A stretch of 64,000 bases of DNA from Pantoea eucrina. GTDB taxonomy: Bacteria > Pseudomonadota > Gammaproteobacteria > Enterobacterales > Enterobacteriaceae. Below, in pieces: positions 9,790 to 18,303 of this stretch; the stretch's first letter is position 1, and every line of letters starts with the position of its first letter. Location: positions 62,001-126,000 of the forward strand of contig NZ_MIPP01000003.1 of NCBI RefSeq assembly GCF_002095385.1, in the 5' to 3' direction. Position numbers and translations under genes: made by a program. Under the pieces are notes generated by a model. It worked only from the letters and a program-made list of their open reading frames with translations. It ran no database searches and had not been told where the DNA came from.

Positions 9790-9814
9790 GGCGGCCGCAC
9801 CGGCCGCCGTTTTT
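9790..9814 (+). terminator. Rho-independent terminator after the M32 carboxypeptidase
   Basis: An 8-bp GC-rich stem (9790-9797 with 9801-9808, loop CAC) is followed by GTTTTT. It separates the rstAB-peptidase unit from the asr promoter. Confidence 0.8.
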
Positions 9815-9822
9815 CCGCCTTG

Positions 9823-9836
9823 TACAATCCGTTACA
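9823..9836 (+). promoter_or_regulatory. RstA box upstream of asr
   Basis: TACAATCCGTTACA matches the RstA consensus TACATNTNGTTACA at ten of twelve defined positions and lies about 105 bp before the asr start. E. coli asr is activated by RstA through the same element. The regulator gene lies just upstream in this window. Confidence 0.7.
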
Positions 9837-9940
9837 CGCCGATACCAATCCCTCACGGAAAGCGAAATCGCTTTTTCATATAGTGTTTTCACCGGCCCCG
9901 CAGTGGGCTACATATGAAAAAATAGTCCGAGGATTAAGCG

Positions 9941-10363
9941 ATGAAAAAATTATGTGCACTGGTAATCGCCGCTGCTATGGGTCTCTCTTCTGCTGCTTTT
10001 GCTGCTGAGACAACCGCTGCTCCGGCGGCAACTGCCACCACCAGCTCCACTACCGCTGCGCCAGCTAAACATAAAATGGTGCATCACAAACATAAAGCTG
10101 CTGCGCAGAAAGCCCAGGCTGCGAAAAAGCATCATAAAAAAGCAACCAAGCCTGCTGAACAGAAAGCGCAGGCCGCTAAAAAGCATCACAAAAAATCAAC
10201 TCAGCCCGCTGCACAGAAAGCGCAGGCTGCCAAAAAGCACCACGTGAAATCCGCTAAACCTGCTGCACAGAAAGCGCAGGCGGCTAAAAAGCACCACGCT
10301 AAAGTTGCGCAGAAAGCGCAGGCAGCTAAAAAGCATCACAAAATGAAAAAATCAGCGAAATAA
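9941..10363 (+). CDS. asr: Asr acid-shock protein
   Basis: A 140-residue secreted basic protein. It has an N-terminal signal peptide (about 1-21, cut after AFA), an Ala/Thr-rich linker, then five or six tandem copies of a unit like [13 protein letters not shown] that are very rich in Lys, His and Ala. Such histidine/lysine-rich periplasmic proteins are thought to buffer or chaperone periplasmic proteins during acid stress. The repeats make the gene prone to length change by recombination. Control by RstAB is inferred from the box at 9823-9836. A hairpin follows, then the small gene ydgU. Confidence 0.93.
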   Translation: MKKLCALVIAAAMGLSSAAFAAETTAAPAATATTSSTTAAPAKHKMVHHKHKAAAQKAQAAKKHHKKATKPAEQKAQAAKKHHKKSTQPAAQKAQAAKKHHVKSAKPAAQKAQAAKKHHAKVAQKAQAAKKHHKMKKSAK

Positions 10364-10391
10364 GTTCGCGCCAACACCACGATGTTGTTTA

Positions 10392-10420
10392 AAACACCCG
10401 GTTATGCCGGGTGTTTATTT
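10392..10420 (+). terminator. asr terminator/attenuator
   Basis: A perfect 10-bp stem, AAACACCCGG (10392-10401) with CCGGGTGTTT (10407-10416) and loop TTATG, is followed by ATTT. It lies between asr and ydgU, so ydgU expression would depend on read-through. Confidence 0.7.
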
Positions 10421-10436
10421 ACTGGAGTAGCGAAAA

Positions 10437-10517
10437 ATGGTGCGTCGCTATCGCTTCGAAATTATTCTCTTTGTGATGATTCTCTGCGGCATTGTCGCGG
10501 CCAGTTTTTTTATTTGA
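10437..10517 (+). CDS. ydgU: YdgU small membrane protein
   Basis: A 26-codon gene (MVRRYRFEIILFVMILCGIV, continuing AASFFI). It has a short basic N-terminus (RRYRF) followed by a single hydrophobic helix, which fits a one-pass inner-membrane microprotein. A GGAG ribosome-binding site precedes the ATG. E. coli encodes a very similar 27-residue protein, YdgU, directly after asr, and the order is the same here. Its function is unknown; co-expression with asr under acid is likely. Confidence 0.82.
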   Translation: MVRRYRFEIILFVMILCGIVAASFFI

Positions 10518-10633
10518 TGGCTGTAGCGCGCTGATTACTCCGATATTTCTCCCTTTTTTACCGCTCACCGACTATAGTTATCGCCTAAGCGTGATAACAA
10601 AAACTCCCTTTTATTCTCCCTGTCGAGAGAACT

Positions 10634-11440
10634 ATGCGCCTGGCAATTCTGTTATTTATTGGTATTTTCGGCTTTACCCTCACAGCACACGCCGATGATG
10701 AAGACGGGCTGAGTCCCGAAGAGATCAAGACGCTGTTTTTTGGTAAAGACCATCGCCAGGCAATAAGCGACGTGGCCGCTGCGCCCTGGGATGCCATTGG
10801 TCAGCTGGAGACGGAAAGCGGCAACCTCTGCACCGCCACGCTGATCTCTGCTCATCTGGCCCTGACCGCCGGCCACTGCCTGCTGACACCGCCAGGCCGG
10901 TTCGATAAGCCGGTTGCGCTGCGCTTTATAGCGGGTGAAAAAGGCTGGCGTTACGAAATTCACGATATAGATGCCCGGGTTGAGCCGTCGCTGGCGCGGC
11001 GCCTGCAGGCCGATGGCGAGGGCTGGATTGTGCCCTCTGCCGCCGCGCCTTACGATTATGGTCTGGTGATCCTGCACAACCCCCCTTCAGGTATTGTGCC
11101 GATCCCGCTGTTTGATGGCTCTCGCAGCGATCTCACCGCCGCGCTCAAAGAGAGCGGACGCAAAGTCACGCAGGCGGGTTATCCGGCCGATCACCTCGAT
11201 TCACTCTATTCGCATAGCGACTGTATAGTCACCGGCTGGGCGCAGCGCGCCGTGCTTTCGCACCAGTGCGATACGCTGCCTGGCGACAGCGGCTCCCCGC
11301 TGCTGCTGAAAAAAGATGATGGCTGGCAGCTCATCGCCGTACAGAGTTCGGCTCCGGCGCCGGTCGATCGCTATCGCGCGGACAACCGGGCCATTGCCGT
11401 GACCTCGTTTAAAGATAAACTCGAAGAGCTGGCTGAGTAA
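10634..11440 (+). CDS. ydgD: YdgD trypsin-like serine protease
   Basis: A 268-residue exported protease with a signal peptide of about 20 residues (cut after AHA). The catalytic triad of the trypsin/V8 fold is visible: His81 in LTAGHC, Asp141 in YDYGLVIL and Ser219 in [10 protein letters not shown]. Cysteines at about 66, 82, 197 and 212 could form two disulfides. E. coli YdgD has the same length and sits near asr. Its substrate is not known. Convergent with hrpA. Confidence 0.9.
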   Translation: MRLAILLFIGIFGFTLTAHADDEDGLSPEEIKTLFFGKDHRQAISDVAAAPWDAIGQLETESGNLCTATLISAHLALTAGHCLLTPPGRFDKPVALRFIAGEKGWRYEIHDIDARVEPSLARRLQADGEGWIVPSAAAPYDYGLVILHNPPSGIVPIPLFDGSRSDLTAALKESGRKVTQAGYPADHLDSLYSHSDCIVTGWAQRAVLSHQCDTLPGDSGSPLLLKKDDGWQLIAVQSSAPAPVDRYRADNRAIAVTSFKDKLEELAE

Positions 11441-11483
11441 GCAGGCAGGCGCGCGATCACGCACACCTGCATGCGTTATGCAT

Positions 11484-14400
11484 TCAGCTCAGCTGCTCCA
11501 TCGCCTGCAGCACCCGCTTATCTGAAACCGGATAGGGAGTACCCAGCTGCTGAGCAAAGTAGCTGATGCGCAGCTCTTCAATCATCCAGCGGATCGCCAC
11601 TACATCGGCATCATCCCGGCGCTGCGGCGGCAGCTTGCTGCGCCAGACGTTCCACGCCTGTTCCACCGCCTGTACCTTCAGCATGCGGGCGCGGTCGCTG
11701 TGCGGATCGGCGGGCAGCTTCTCCAGACGGCGCTCGATTCCCTGCAGATAGCGCAGCGTATCTCCCAGCCGATCGTAGCCGTTGCCGGTGACAAATCCGC
11801 GATAGACCAGACCGCTCATCTGCTGTTTGATATCCGCCAGCGCCAGCGCCAGCGTCATATCCACGCGGCCTTTCAGAAATTTGTTGATATTGAACACGCA
11901 GGTGAGGATCTGCTCAACCTGCTGCGCAATCGTCACCACGGTGTCGTTCAGCTCCGCCCGCACTTTATCGCGCAGCTGCTCAAAATTCTGCTGCTGCCAC
12001 GCGGGGCCGCCCGCCTCCGCCATTAGCTTATCCACGCCGCAGGCAATACAGTCGTCTATCAGCTCCAGCACTTTGCCATACGGATTAAAGTAGAGCCCGA
12101 GCTTGGCTTTATTCGGCAGCTTTTCATGCAGATATTTAACCGGTGACGGAATGTTCAGCAGCAGCAGGCGACGCTGACCGCGCCACATCATCTTCTGCTG
12201 CTCCTCTTCACTGTCAAACAGGCGGATCGCCACGCTATCTTTTTCATCTACCAGCGCCGGCCAGGCTTTGACCTGATAGCTGCCGCGTTTCTGCTCATAA
12301 CTCTGTGGCAGGTCGCCAAAACTCCAGATGTGCAGGCCGCTCTGCTCCAGACCATCATCGGCAACCTTCGACAGCGTCTCCTGCACTTTGCCTTTCAGCG
12401 CCTGTTTCAGCTGATGCAGATCTTTACCTTCCTGCAGCTTGCGGTTGTGCTCATCCACAATGCGGAACGTCATTTTAAGGTGATCGGGCACCTGATCCCA
12501 GTGCCAGGCATCGCGCTCAATCGTCACGCCTGACATGCGCCGGAACTCACGCTCCAGCGCATCCAGCAGCGGCTGTGCCAGCGGCTGAACGCGACCGAGA
12601 AACGCTTCCGCGTAATTGGGGGCCGGCACAAAATTGCGGCGCAGCGGTTTGGGCAGCGATTTAATCAGCGCGATGATAAGCTCACGCCGCACGCCGGGGA
12701 TCTGCCACTCAAAACCCGCTTCATCCACCTGGTTCAGCAGCGGCAGCGGGATATGAACGGTCACGCCATCCGCATCGGCGCCTGGCTCAAACTGATAGGT
12801 GAGCCGCAGCTTCAGATCGCCCTGCTGCCAGACATTAGGGTAGTCGAGCTGGCTGACCTTATCTGCCCCCTCTTTGATCAGCATCTGCTTGTCGAAGTTG
12901 AGCAGGTCCGGATTCTCTTTACTGGCCTGCTTCCACCAGCTGTCAAAGTGACGGGCAGAGACCACCTCTTTGCCCAGACGGCGATCGTAAAAAGCAAACA
13001 GCGTTTCGTCATCCACCAGAATGTCGCGGCGGCGTGACTTATGCTCCAGATCCTCAACTTCACTGCGCAGCTTCAGGTTGGTGCGGAAAAAGGCGTGGCG
13101 CGTCTGCCAGTCGCCCTCAACCAGCGCATGGCGAATAAACAGCTCGCGGCTCAGCTGCGGATCGATGCGGCTGTAATTCACTTTACGCGCCTGCACGATG
13201 GGCAGCCCGTAGAGCGTTACCTTTTCCGTAGCCATCACCGCGCCCTGTGCTTTCTCCCAGTGCGGTTCGCTGTAGCTGCGCTTGATAAGGTGCTGAGCCA
13301 GCGGCTCAATCCACTCCGGATCGATGCGTGCCGCCACCCGGCCCCACAGGCGGCTGGTTTCTACCAGTTCGGCCACCACGGTCCATTTGGGCGGCTTTTT
13401 AAACAAACCGGAGCCAGGGAATATGGCAAAGCGGGCGTTGCGCGCGCCGGTAAACTCCTGCTTCTCCGCATCTTTCTGTCCGATATGCGACAGCAGGCCG
13501 GTCAGCAGCGCACAGTGTACCTCACGATAAGGTGCCGGCTCGCTGTTGACGGGCATCCCCTGTTCACGCACGACCTGACGCAGCTGGGTGTAGATATCCT
13601 GCCATTCGCGCACGCGCAGATAGTTGAGATAGTCACTTTTACACTGGCGGCGGAACTGGTTGCCCGACAGCGCTTTCTGCTGCTCCTGGATATAGTTCCA
13701 GAGATTAACAAAGGTGAGAAAGTCAGACTCTTTATCAGCAAAGCGGCGATGTTTCTCATCGGACGCCTGCTGTTTCTCGACCGGCCGCTCGCGCGGGTCC
13801 TGAATCGAGAGCGCCGCCGCGATAATCATCACCTCGCGCACGCAGCCAAAGCGCTGCGCCTCCAGCACCATCCGCGCCAGCCGCGGATCCACCGGCAGCT
13901 GCGCCAGGGTACGACCAGAAGGCGTCAGCCGGTAGTGCTCATTTTCATTAAGAGTAATGGCGCCCAGCTCTTCCAGCAGCCGCACGCCATCCTGAATATT
14001 TCGTTTGTCAGGCGCTTCCACAAACGGGAACGCCGCAATATCGCCCAGCCCCAGGGCGGTCATCTGCAGGATCACCGACGCGAGATTGGTCCGCAGGATC
14101 TCCGGATCGGTAAAAGCGGCCCGGCTGAGGAAATCAGCCTCGGAGTAGAGCCGGATACAGATCCCTTCCGAAACGCGGCCGCAGCGCCCTTTACGCTGGT
14201 TTGCCGAAGCCTGTGAAACCGGCTCAATCGGCAGGCGCTGTACCTTGGTGCGATAGCTGTAGCGGCTGATTCGCGCGGTACCGGGATCGATGACATATTT
14301 AATGCCCGGCACGGTGAGCGAGGTCTCTGCCACGTTCGTGGCCAGGACAATGCGCCGCCCGCTGTGGGACTGAAACACGCGATTCTGCTCGGCATTGGAG

Positions 14401-15380
14401 AGACGCGCGTAAAGCGGCAGGATCTCGGTATGCGGTAAATCGCGCTTCATCAGCGCATCGGCCGTGTCGCGGATCTCACGCTCTCCGCTCATGAAGATCA
14501 ATATATCGCCACGGCTCTCCTGCCCCAGCTCATCCACGGCGTCAAAAATGGCCTGCAGCTGATCGCGATCGCTCTCGTCCGCTTCTTCCGCGATAGGCCG
14601 GTAGCGCACCTCCACCGGGTAAGTCCGGCCTGACACTTCGATAATCGGCGCATTATTAAAGTGACGCGAGAAGCGCTGCGGATCGATAGTGGCGGAGGTG
14701 ATGATCACTTTGAGATCGGGGCGGCGCGGCAGCAGCTCACGCAGGTATCCCAGCAGAAAATCGATGTTGAGGCTGCGCTCATGCGCCTCATCAATAATGA
14801 TGGTGTCGTACTGCAGCAGCAGCCGGTCCTGCTGGATCTCCGCCAGCAGGATACCGTCGGTCATCAGTTTGACCTGCGTGCTGTCGCTGACCTGATCGGT
14901 AAAACGGACTTTATAGCCGATGGTACTTCCCGGCGCGGTCTCCAGCTCTTCCGCTATGCGGCTCGCCACGGTGCGGGCTGCCAGACGACGCGGCTGCGTG
15001 TGCCCGATCAGGCCTTTCACGCCGCGTCCCAGCGCGAGGCAGATTTTTGGCAGCTGAGTAGTTTTACCCGATCCGGTTTCACCGGCAACAATCACTACCT
15101 GATGATCGCGAATCGCGTCTGATATCGCCTGCTGCTTCTGGCTGACCGGCAGATTTTCCGGAAAGGTGATGCGCGGGGTGCCCGCCACGCGCCGGGCGAT
15201 GCGCTGTTCGGCAACGCTGAATTCCTCCGCCAGCTCTGCGGCAATGGTCTGCTGTGCGGCGCTGTTTTTCACCTTTGCCGCACCCTGCAGACGTCGCTGC
15301 AGGCGCTGGCGATCGCGCAGCGTCAGCGCATCAAGCCGGGCCCAGAGTGGAGCTAAAGGTGATTCAATGGATGATGACAT
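11484..15380 (-). CDS. hrpA: HrpA DEAH-box ATP-dependent RNA helicase
   Basis: A 1298-residue DEAH/RHA helicase, matching E. coli HrpA (1300). Visible motifs are Walker A GETGSGKTTQ at 100-109, DEAH at 197-200 within IIIDEAHERSLN, motif III ITSATID, and QRKGRCGR (motif VI). Winged-helix, helical-bundle and OB domains follow, then a long family-specific C-terminal region. HrpA helps ribosome rescue and mRNA processing of certain operons in E. coli. It is transcribed away from azoR and convergent with ydgD. The frame is intact across nearly 3.9 kb. Confidence 0.97.
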   Translation of the reverse strand: MSSSIESPLAPLWARLDALTLRDRQRLQRRLQGAAKVKNSAAQQTIAAELAEEFSVAEQRIARRVAGTPRITFPENLPVSQKQQAISDAIRDHQVVIVAGETGSGKTTQLPKICLALGRGVKGLIGHTQPRRLAARTVASRIAEELETAPGSTIGYKVRFTDQVSDSTQVKLMTDGILLAEIQQDRLLLQYDTIIIDEAHERSLNIDFLLGYLRELLPRRPDLKVIITSATIDPQRFSRHFNNAPIIEVSGRTYPVEVRYRPIAEEADESDRDQLQAIFDAVDELGQESRGDILIFMSGEREIRDTADALMKRDLPHTEILPLYARLSNAEQNRVFQSHSGRRIVLATNVAETSLTVPGIKYVIDPGTARISRYSYRTKVQRLPIEPVSQASANQRKGRCGRVSEGICIRLYSEADFLSRAAFTDPEILRTNLASVILQMTALGLGDIAAFPFVEAPDKRNIQDGVRLLEELGAITLNENEHYRLTPSGRTLAQLPVDPRLARMVLEAQRFGCVREVMIIAAALSIQDPRERPVEKQQASDEKHRRFADKESDFLTFVNLWNYIQEQQKALSGNQFRRQCKSDYLNYLRVREWQDIYTQLRQVVREQGMPVNSEPAPYREVHCALLTGLLSHIGQKDAEKQEFTGARNARFAIFPGSGLFKKPPKWTVVAELVETSRLWGRVAARIDPEWIEPLAQHLIKRSYSEPHWEKAQGAVMATEKVTLYGLPIVQARKVNYSRIDPQLSRELFIRHALVEGDWQTRHAFFRTNLKLRSEVEDLEHKSRRRDILVDDETLFAFYDRRLGKEVVSARHFDSWWKQASKENPDLLNFDKQMLIKEGADKVSQLDYPNVWQQGDLKLRLTYQFEPGADADGVTVHIPLPLLNQVDEAGFEWQIPGVRRELIIALIKSLPKPLRRNFVPAPNYAEAFLGRVQPLAQPLLDALEREFRRMSGVTIERDAWHWDQVPDHLKMTFRIVDEHNRKLQEGKDLHQLKQALKGKVQETLSKVADDGLEQSGLHIWSFGDLPQSYEQKRGSYQVKAWPALVDEKDSVAIRLFDSEEEQQKMMWRGQRRLLLLNIPSPVKYLHEKLPNKAKLGLYFNPYGKVLELIDDCIACGVDKLMAEAGGPAWQQQNFEQLRDKVRAELNDTVVTIAQQVEQILTCVFNINKFLKGRVDMTLALALADIKQQMSGLVYRGFVTGNGYDRLGDTLRYLQGIERRLEKLPADPHSDRARMLKVQAVEQAWNVWRSKLPPQRRDDADVVAIRWMIEELRISYFAQQLGTPYPVSDKRVLQAMEQLS

Positions 15381-15523
15381 AGGGATGGATTACCTGTTAG
15401 TGCAGCACGGCGGAAACACGCGCGGCGCCGGGACGCTTTCCCGGCAGATTCAATCAATTACCGGACGCCATAATAGCATATTCTCAGCCTGCTGGCTGAG
15501 CCGCTCCGGCTGGCTTATTCAAT

Positions 15524-15548
15524 TAATTCGAACATTGGCCTCGAATTA
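15524..15548. promoter_or_regulatory. Perfect 8-bp inverted repeat in the hrpA-azoR gap
   Basis: TAATTCGA (15524-15531), nine bases, then TCGAATTA (15541-15548). It is about 85 bp upstream of the azoR start in an AT-rich stretch. It has the shape of a dimeric repressor site; the cognate regulator is unknown. Confidence 0.4.
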
Positions 15549-15595
15549 TTACGCTTTTACGCTGCCGGTGAACGCCGTAGAGTATGGCGCATTGA

Positions 15596-16231
<636 letters not shown>

Positions 16232-16261
16232 TTAATAAAAAAAGATATTCTGCTTCATTTT

Positions 16262-16290
16262 ACCGGGCCTGAGCGCCCGGTTTTTTATTT
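16262..16290 (+). terminator. azoR terminator
   Basis: Stem ACCGGGC (16262-16268) with GCCCGGT (16275-16281), followed by TTTTTATTTT. Confidence 0.85.
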
Positions 16291-16572
16291 TAACGTCAAT
16301 ATATCTTTGCTTCCCGGCGGCTGCCCGCTTTTTTAATTTACACTGCAGTATCACTCTCTCATTCTGCTTTACGATCTCAACCCTGTTACTGACAACCCGC
16401 GCCCGCATTTTAATTAAAGCGCAGCACCGCCCGACGTTTAATAAAAATCGAAATACGAAAGTTTCCTCACCAGTAACGTGGCACGATTAATCCGCAATCA
16501 AATCCAGCTGTGCAGGCTGTAATTACATTTGAACTTTTCCTAAAATAATAATTTTTTTACCAGGAGAATAAT

Positions 16573-17715
16573 ATGGCCTTACTGTTATGCTATATCCATG
16601 TAAGCGATACGCTGCCCGGACAAACTGCAACCGTTAACTCTTTTTCGGGTGTGAGCGACAAGATTAAAATGTTTGAGATGCCCATTAAAAGAACGGGTAA
16701 CTATGACGCACAGTTGAATGCCAATGTTAAAAACACTCGCGAAATCGCTGTAATTGAAGCTAAAAAGAAGATTTCGCAGCTGACATCAGCTTTTGAAAAA
16801 CTTCATGGCACGGGCAATCGCACGCCATCTTCTTCCGTAACACGCCCTATCGCTGCACCGGTTATAGCGACGGCTGTAGCAGCGCCAGTTGCGAGAGTAC
16901 CGGATATCTCTATCGCCCGACTGAGTGTGTCAGCATCTTCTCTGGCAGAAGCAAAACCTGACCCTGTCACCACTCAGGCAAAAACTACAGCCGGGCATAA
17001 AGGCGCGCCCTCATTGCTAACCCAAATTAAGCATCAATTTGCGCAGTTCTGGTCATCGATAAAAAGTTATATTTCGTCACTGACAGATGCATTCCGGCAG
17101 CAACAGAGCGAAAAAATAGCACACTTTGAAAATACCGCCAGAACCAAATCTGAAGGCTGTAAATCAATGACTGAAATAATAAACGCATATGACAATAGTC
17201 CTTCCAATGCTCTCTTTCTTTATAACGCAGTAAAACAGGAGCTAATATTTAATGCTATAAGTGACATCATTGATCAGGCAGGAAAAGAAAATAAAGAAAT
17301 CGATCTGCGTAAGCTATGCGATCAGGCTAATCGCTATGCGGTTAATTCAGGCGCTAACGCCAGATTTTTCACGCTATCAAAAAATAACACTATCGGGCAC
17401 AATATAAAATATGGCGTACCAACTATGCAGCAGCGCGTCAGTCGGGTAGAGGAAGACATTGGAAGTAAAAACGCAACCTCCGCAACCTTACGTCGTAATT
17501 CGCAGAGCTTAAGTGGGCGCCAGCGTGCTAACTCAGTACAGTCAATAACCCGGAGGATGGTTAATGACGCCTATTCAAAACTGTTTAATGATATACACAA
17601 TGACAAAAGAAATATTTATGGTGCACGCCACAGCTTCGACCGTAACGAAATGCGTGCCGCGCTGCTTGAAGGGCAGCCGGCGCTGACAGGCTTAAGCACC
17701 AGCAGTGCAGCATAA
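16573..17715 (+). CDS. Orphan 380-aa protein, effector-like composition, function unknown
   Basis: I do not recognise a family. The gene is visibly AT-richer than its neighbours, has a clear AGGAG ribosome-binding site and is flanked by two strong terminators, so it stands as its own unit. The N-terminus (1-80) is Ser/Thr/Asn-rich with an amphipathic stretch. An Ala/Pro/Val/Ser linker (about 85-145) follows, then a helical region (about 150-265: ITQIKHQFAQFWSSIKSY-type segments and KQELIFNAISDIIDQAGKEN). A basic, Ser/Arg-rich C-terminus includes LRRNSQSLSGRQRANSVQS. No signal peptide or membrane helix is evident. The order unstructured N-terminus, linker, helical domain recalls type III effectors, but no hrp box was found upstream. 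Likely horizontally acquired (inference). Confidence 0.6.
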   Translation: MALLLCYIHVSDTLPGQTATVNSFSGVSDKIKMFEMPIKRTGNYDAQLNANVKNTREIAVIEAKKKISQLTSAFEKLHGTGNRTPSSSVTRPIAAPVIATAVAAPVARVPDISIARLSVSASSLAEAKPDPVTTQAKTTAGHKGAPSLLTQIKHQFAQFWSSIKSYISSLTDAFRQQQSEKIAHFENTARTKSEGCKSMTEIINAYDNSPSNALFLYNAVKQELIFNAISDIIDQAGKENKEIDLRKLCDQANRYAVNSGANARFFTLSKNNTIGHNIKYGVPTMQQRVSRVEEDIGSKNATSATLRRNSQSLSGRQRANSVQSITRRMVNDAYSKLFNDIHNDKRNIYGARHSFDRNEMRAALLEGQPALTGLSTSSAA

Positions 17716-17749
17716 TGTCTGACAGCAGCAGATCCTTCGCAAGCCACAC

Positions 17750-17785
17750 CCGGTGGCGGGAAAGCGCTGAGCCTCCCGCCACCGG
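17750..17785. terminator. Bidirectional terminator between the orphan gene and ydbL
   Basis: An 11-bp stem, CCGGTGGCGGG (17750-17760) with CCCGCCACCGG (17775-17785), lies between two convergent genes and touches the ydbL stop codon. Confidence 0.6.
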
Positions 17786-18115
17786 TTACTTCTGCAGCCA
17801 CTGGCCGTTGATGCCGCGCACATATTCCCCTGCGCTGGCCCGGCTCACCAGCTTCTCTCCGGCAATCCGCGCGACGTCGCTGGTTGTGAGTTTGTTTTCC
17901 CCGGCAATGCGCTGATACGCCATCCGGCGGCCCTCATTGATACGACTCACCAGCGCCAGCGTGACCTCATCCTGCTGCCGTGCAGCAACATAGCCGCTCA
18001 GCGTTTCTCCGACCCGCCCCTGCTGCCGCGCCTCATCCAGCGTCAGCGCATGGGCAGACCCGGTCAGCAAAACCAGCAGCAGCGCAACGGCGCGTATTGT
18101 TCGGTTGCGGGCCAT
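17786..18115 (-). CDS. ydbL: YdbL periplasmic protein (DUF1318), YnbE-YdbH partner
   Basis: A 109-residue exported protein with a signal peptide (about 1-23, cut after AHA) followed by a helical domain (LTLDEARQQGRVGETLSGYVAAR). It is the third gene of the ydbH-ynbE-ydbL operon and overlaps the ynbE stop by one base. In E. coli YdbL acts with the lipoprotein YnbE and the AsmA-like bridge YdbH, and is thought to keep YnbE from over-assembling. Length and sequence match E. coli YdbL (108 aa). Confidence 0.9.
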   Translation of the reverse strand: MARNRTIRAVALLLVLLTGSAHALTLDEARQQGRVGETLSGYVAARQQDEVTLALVSRINEGRRMAYQRIAGENKLTTSDVARIAGEKLVSRASAGEYVRGINGQWLQK

Positions 18116-18303
18116 CAGAACAGCCCGCTCTGATTCTGCAGCAGCGCCTCGACATCTTTATCCACTTTAATGTGGATCTCATGTTCAATTTTCACATTCA
18201 TATTTATCGTAATCGGCGCATCAGGAGCGGCCACTTCAATCCGCGGTACGCATCCTGCCAGCATAATGCTGCCTGCCAGCAGCGCACCTCTTAACCTCAT
18301 CAT
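18115..18303 (-). CDS. ynbE: YnbE outer-membrane lipoprotein
   Basis: A 62-residue lipoprotein with a short signal peptide and the lipobox LAGC (Cys18). The mature part is beta-rich (APDAPITINMNVKIEHEIHI), consistent with the model in which YnbE strands stack onto the C-terminal end of YdbH to join it to the outer membrane. It overlaps both neighbours by single bases, so ydbH-ynbE-ydbL is one tightly coupled operon. Confidence 0.9.
   Translation of the reverse strand: MMRLRGALLAGSIMLAGCVPRIEVAAPDAPITINMNVKIEHEIHIKVDKDVEALLQNQSGLF

Noticed and set aside
9990-10350. CRISPR-like or satellite repeats
   Set aside because: The repetition is within the asr coding frame (Ala/Lys/His units); no spacer-repeat alternation was noticed anywhere in the window.
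13041-14216. Long plus-strand open frame of 391 codons
   Set aside because: It lies entirely antisense to hrpA, whose helicase motifs are clear; GC-rich third positions create such shadows.
16291-16572. Search for an hrp box (GGAACC-N15/16-CCAC) before the effector-like gene
   Set aside because: No such motif was found, so type III regulation is not supported by the promoter.
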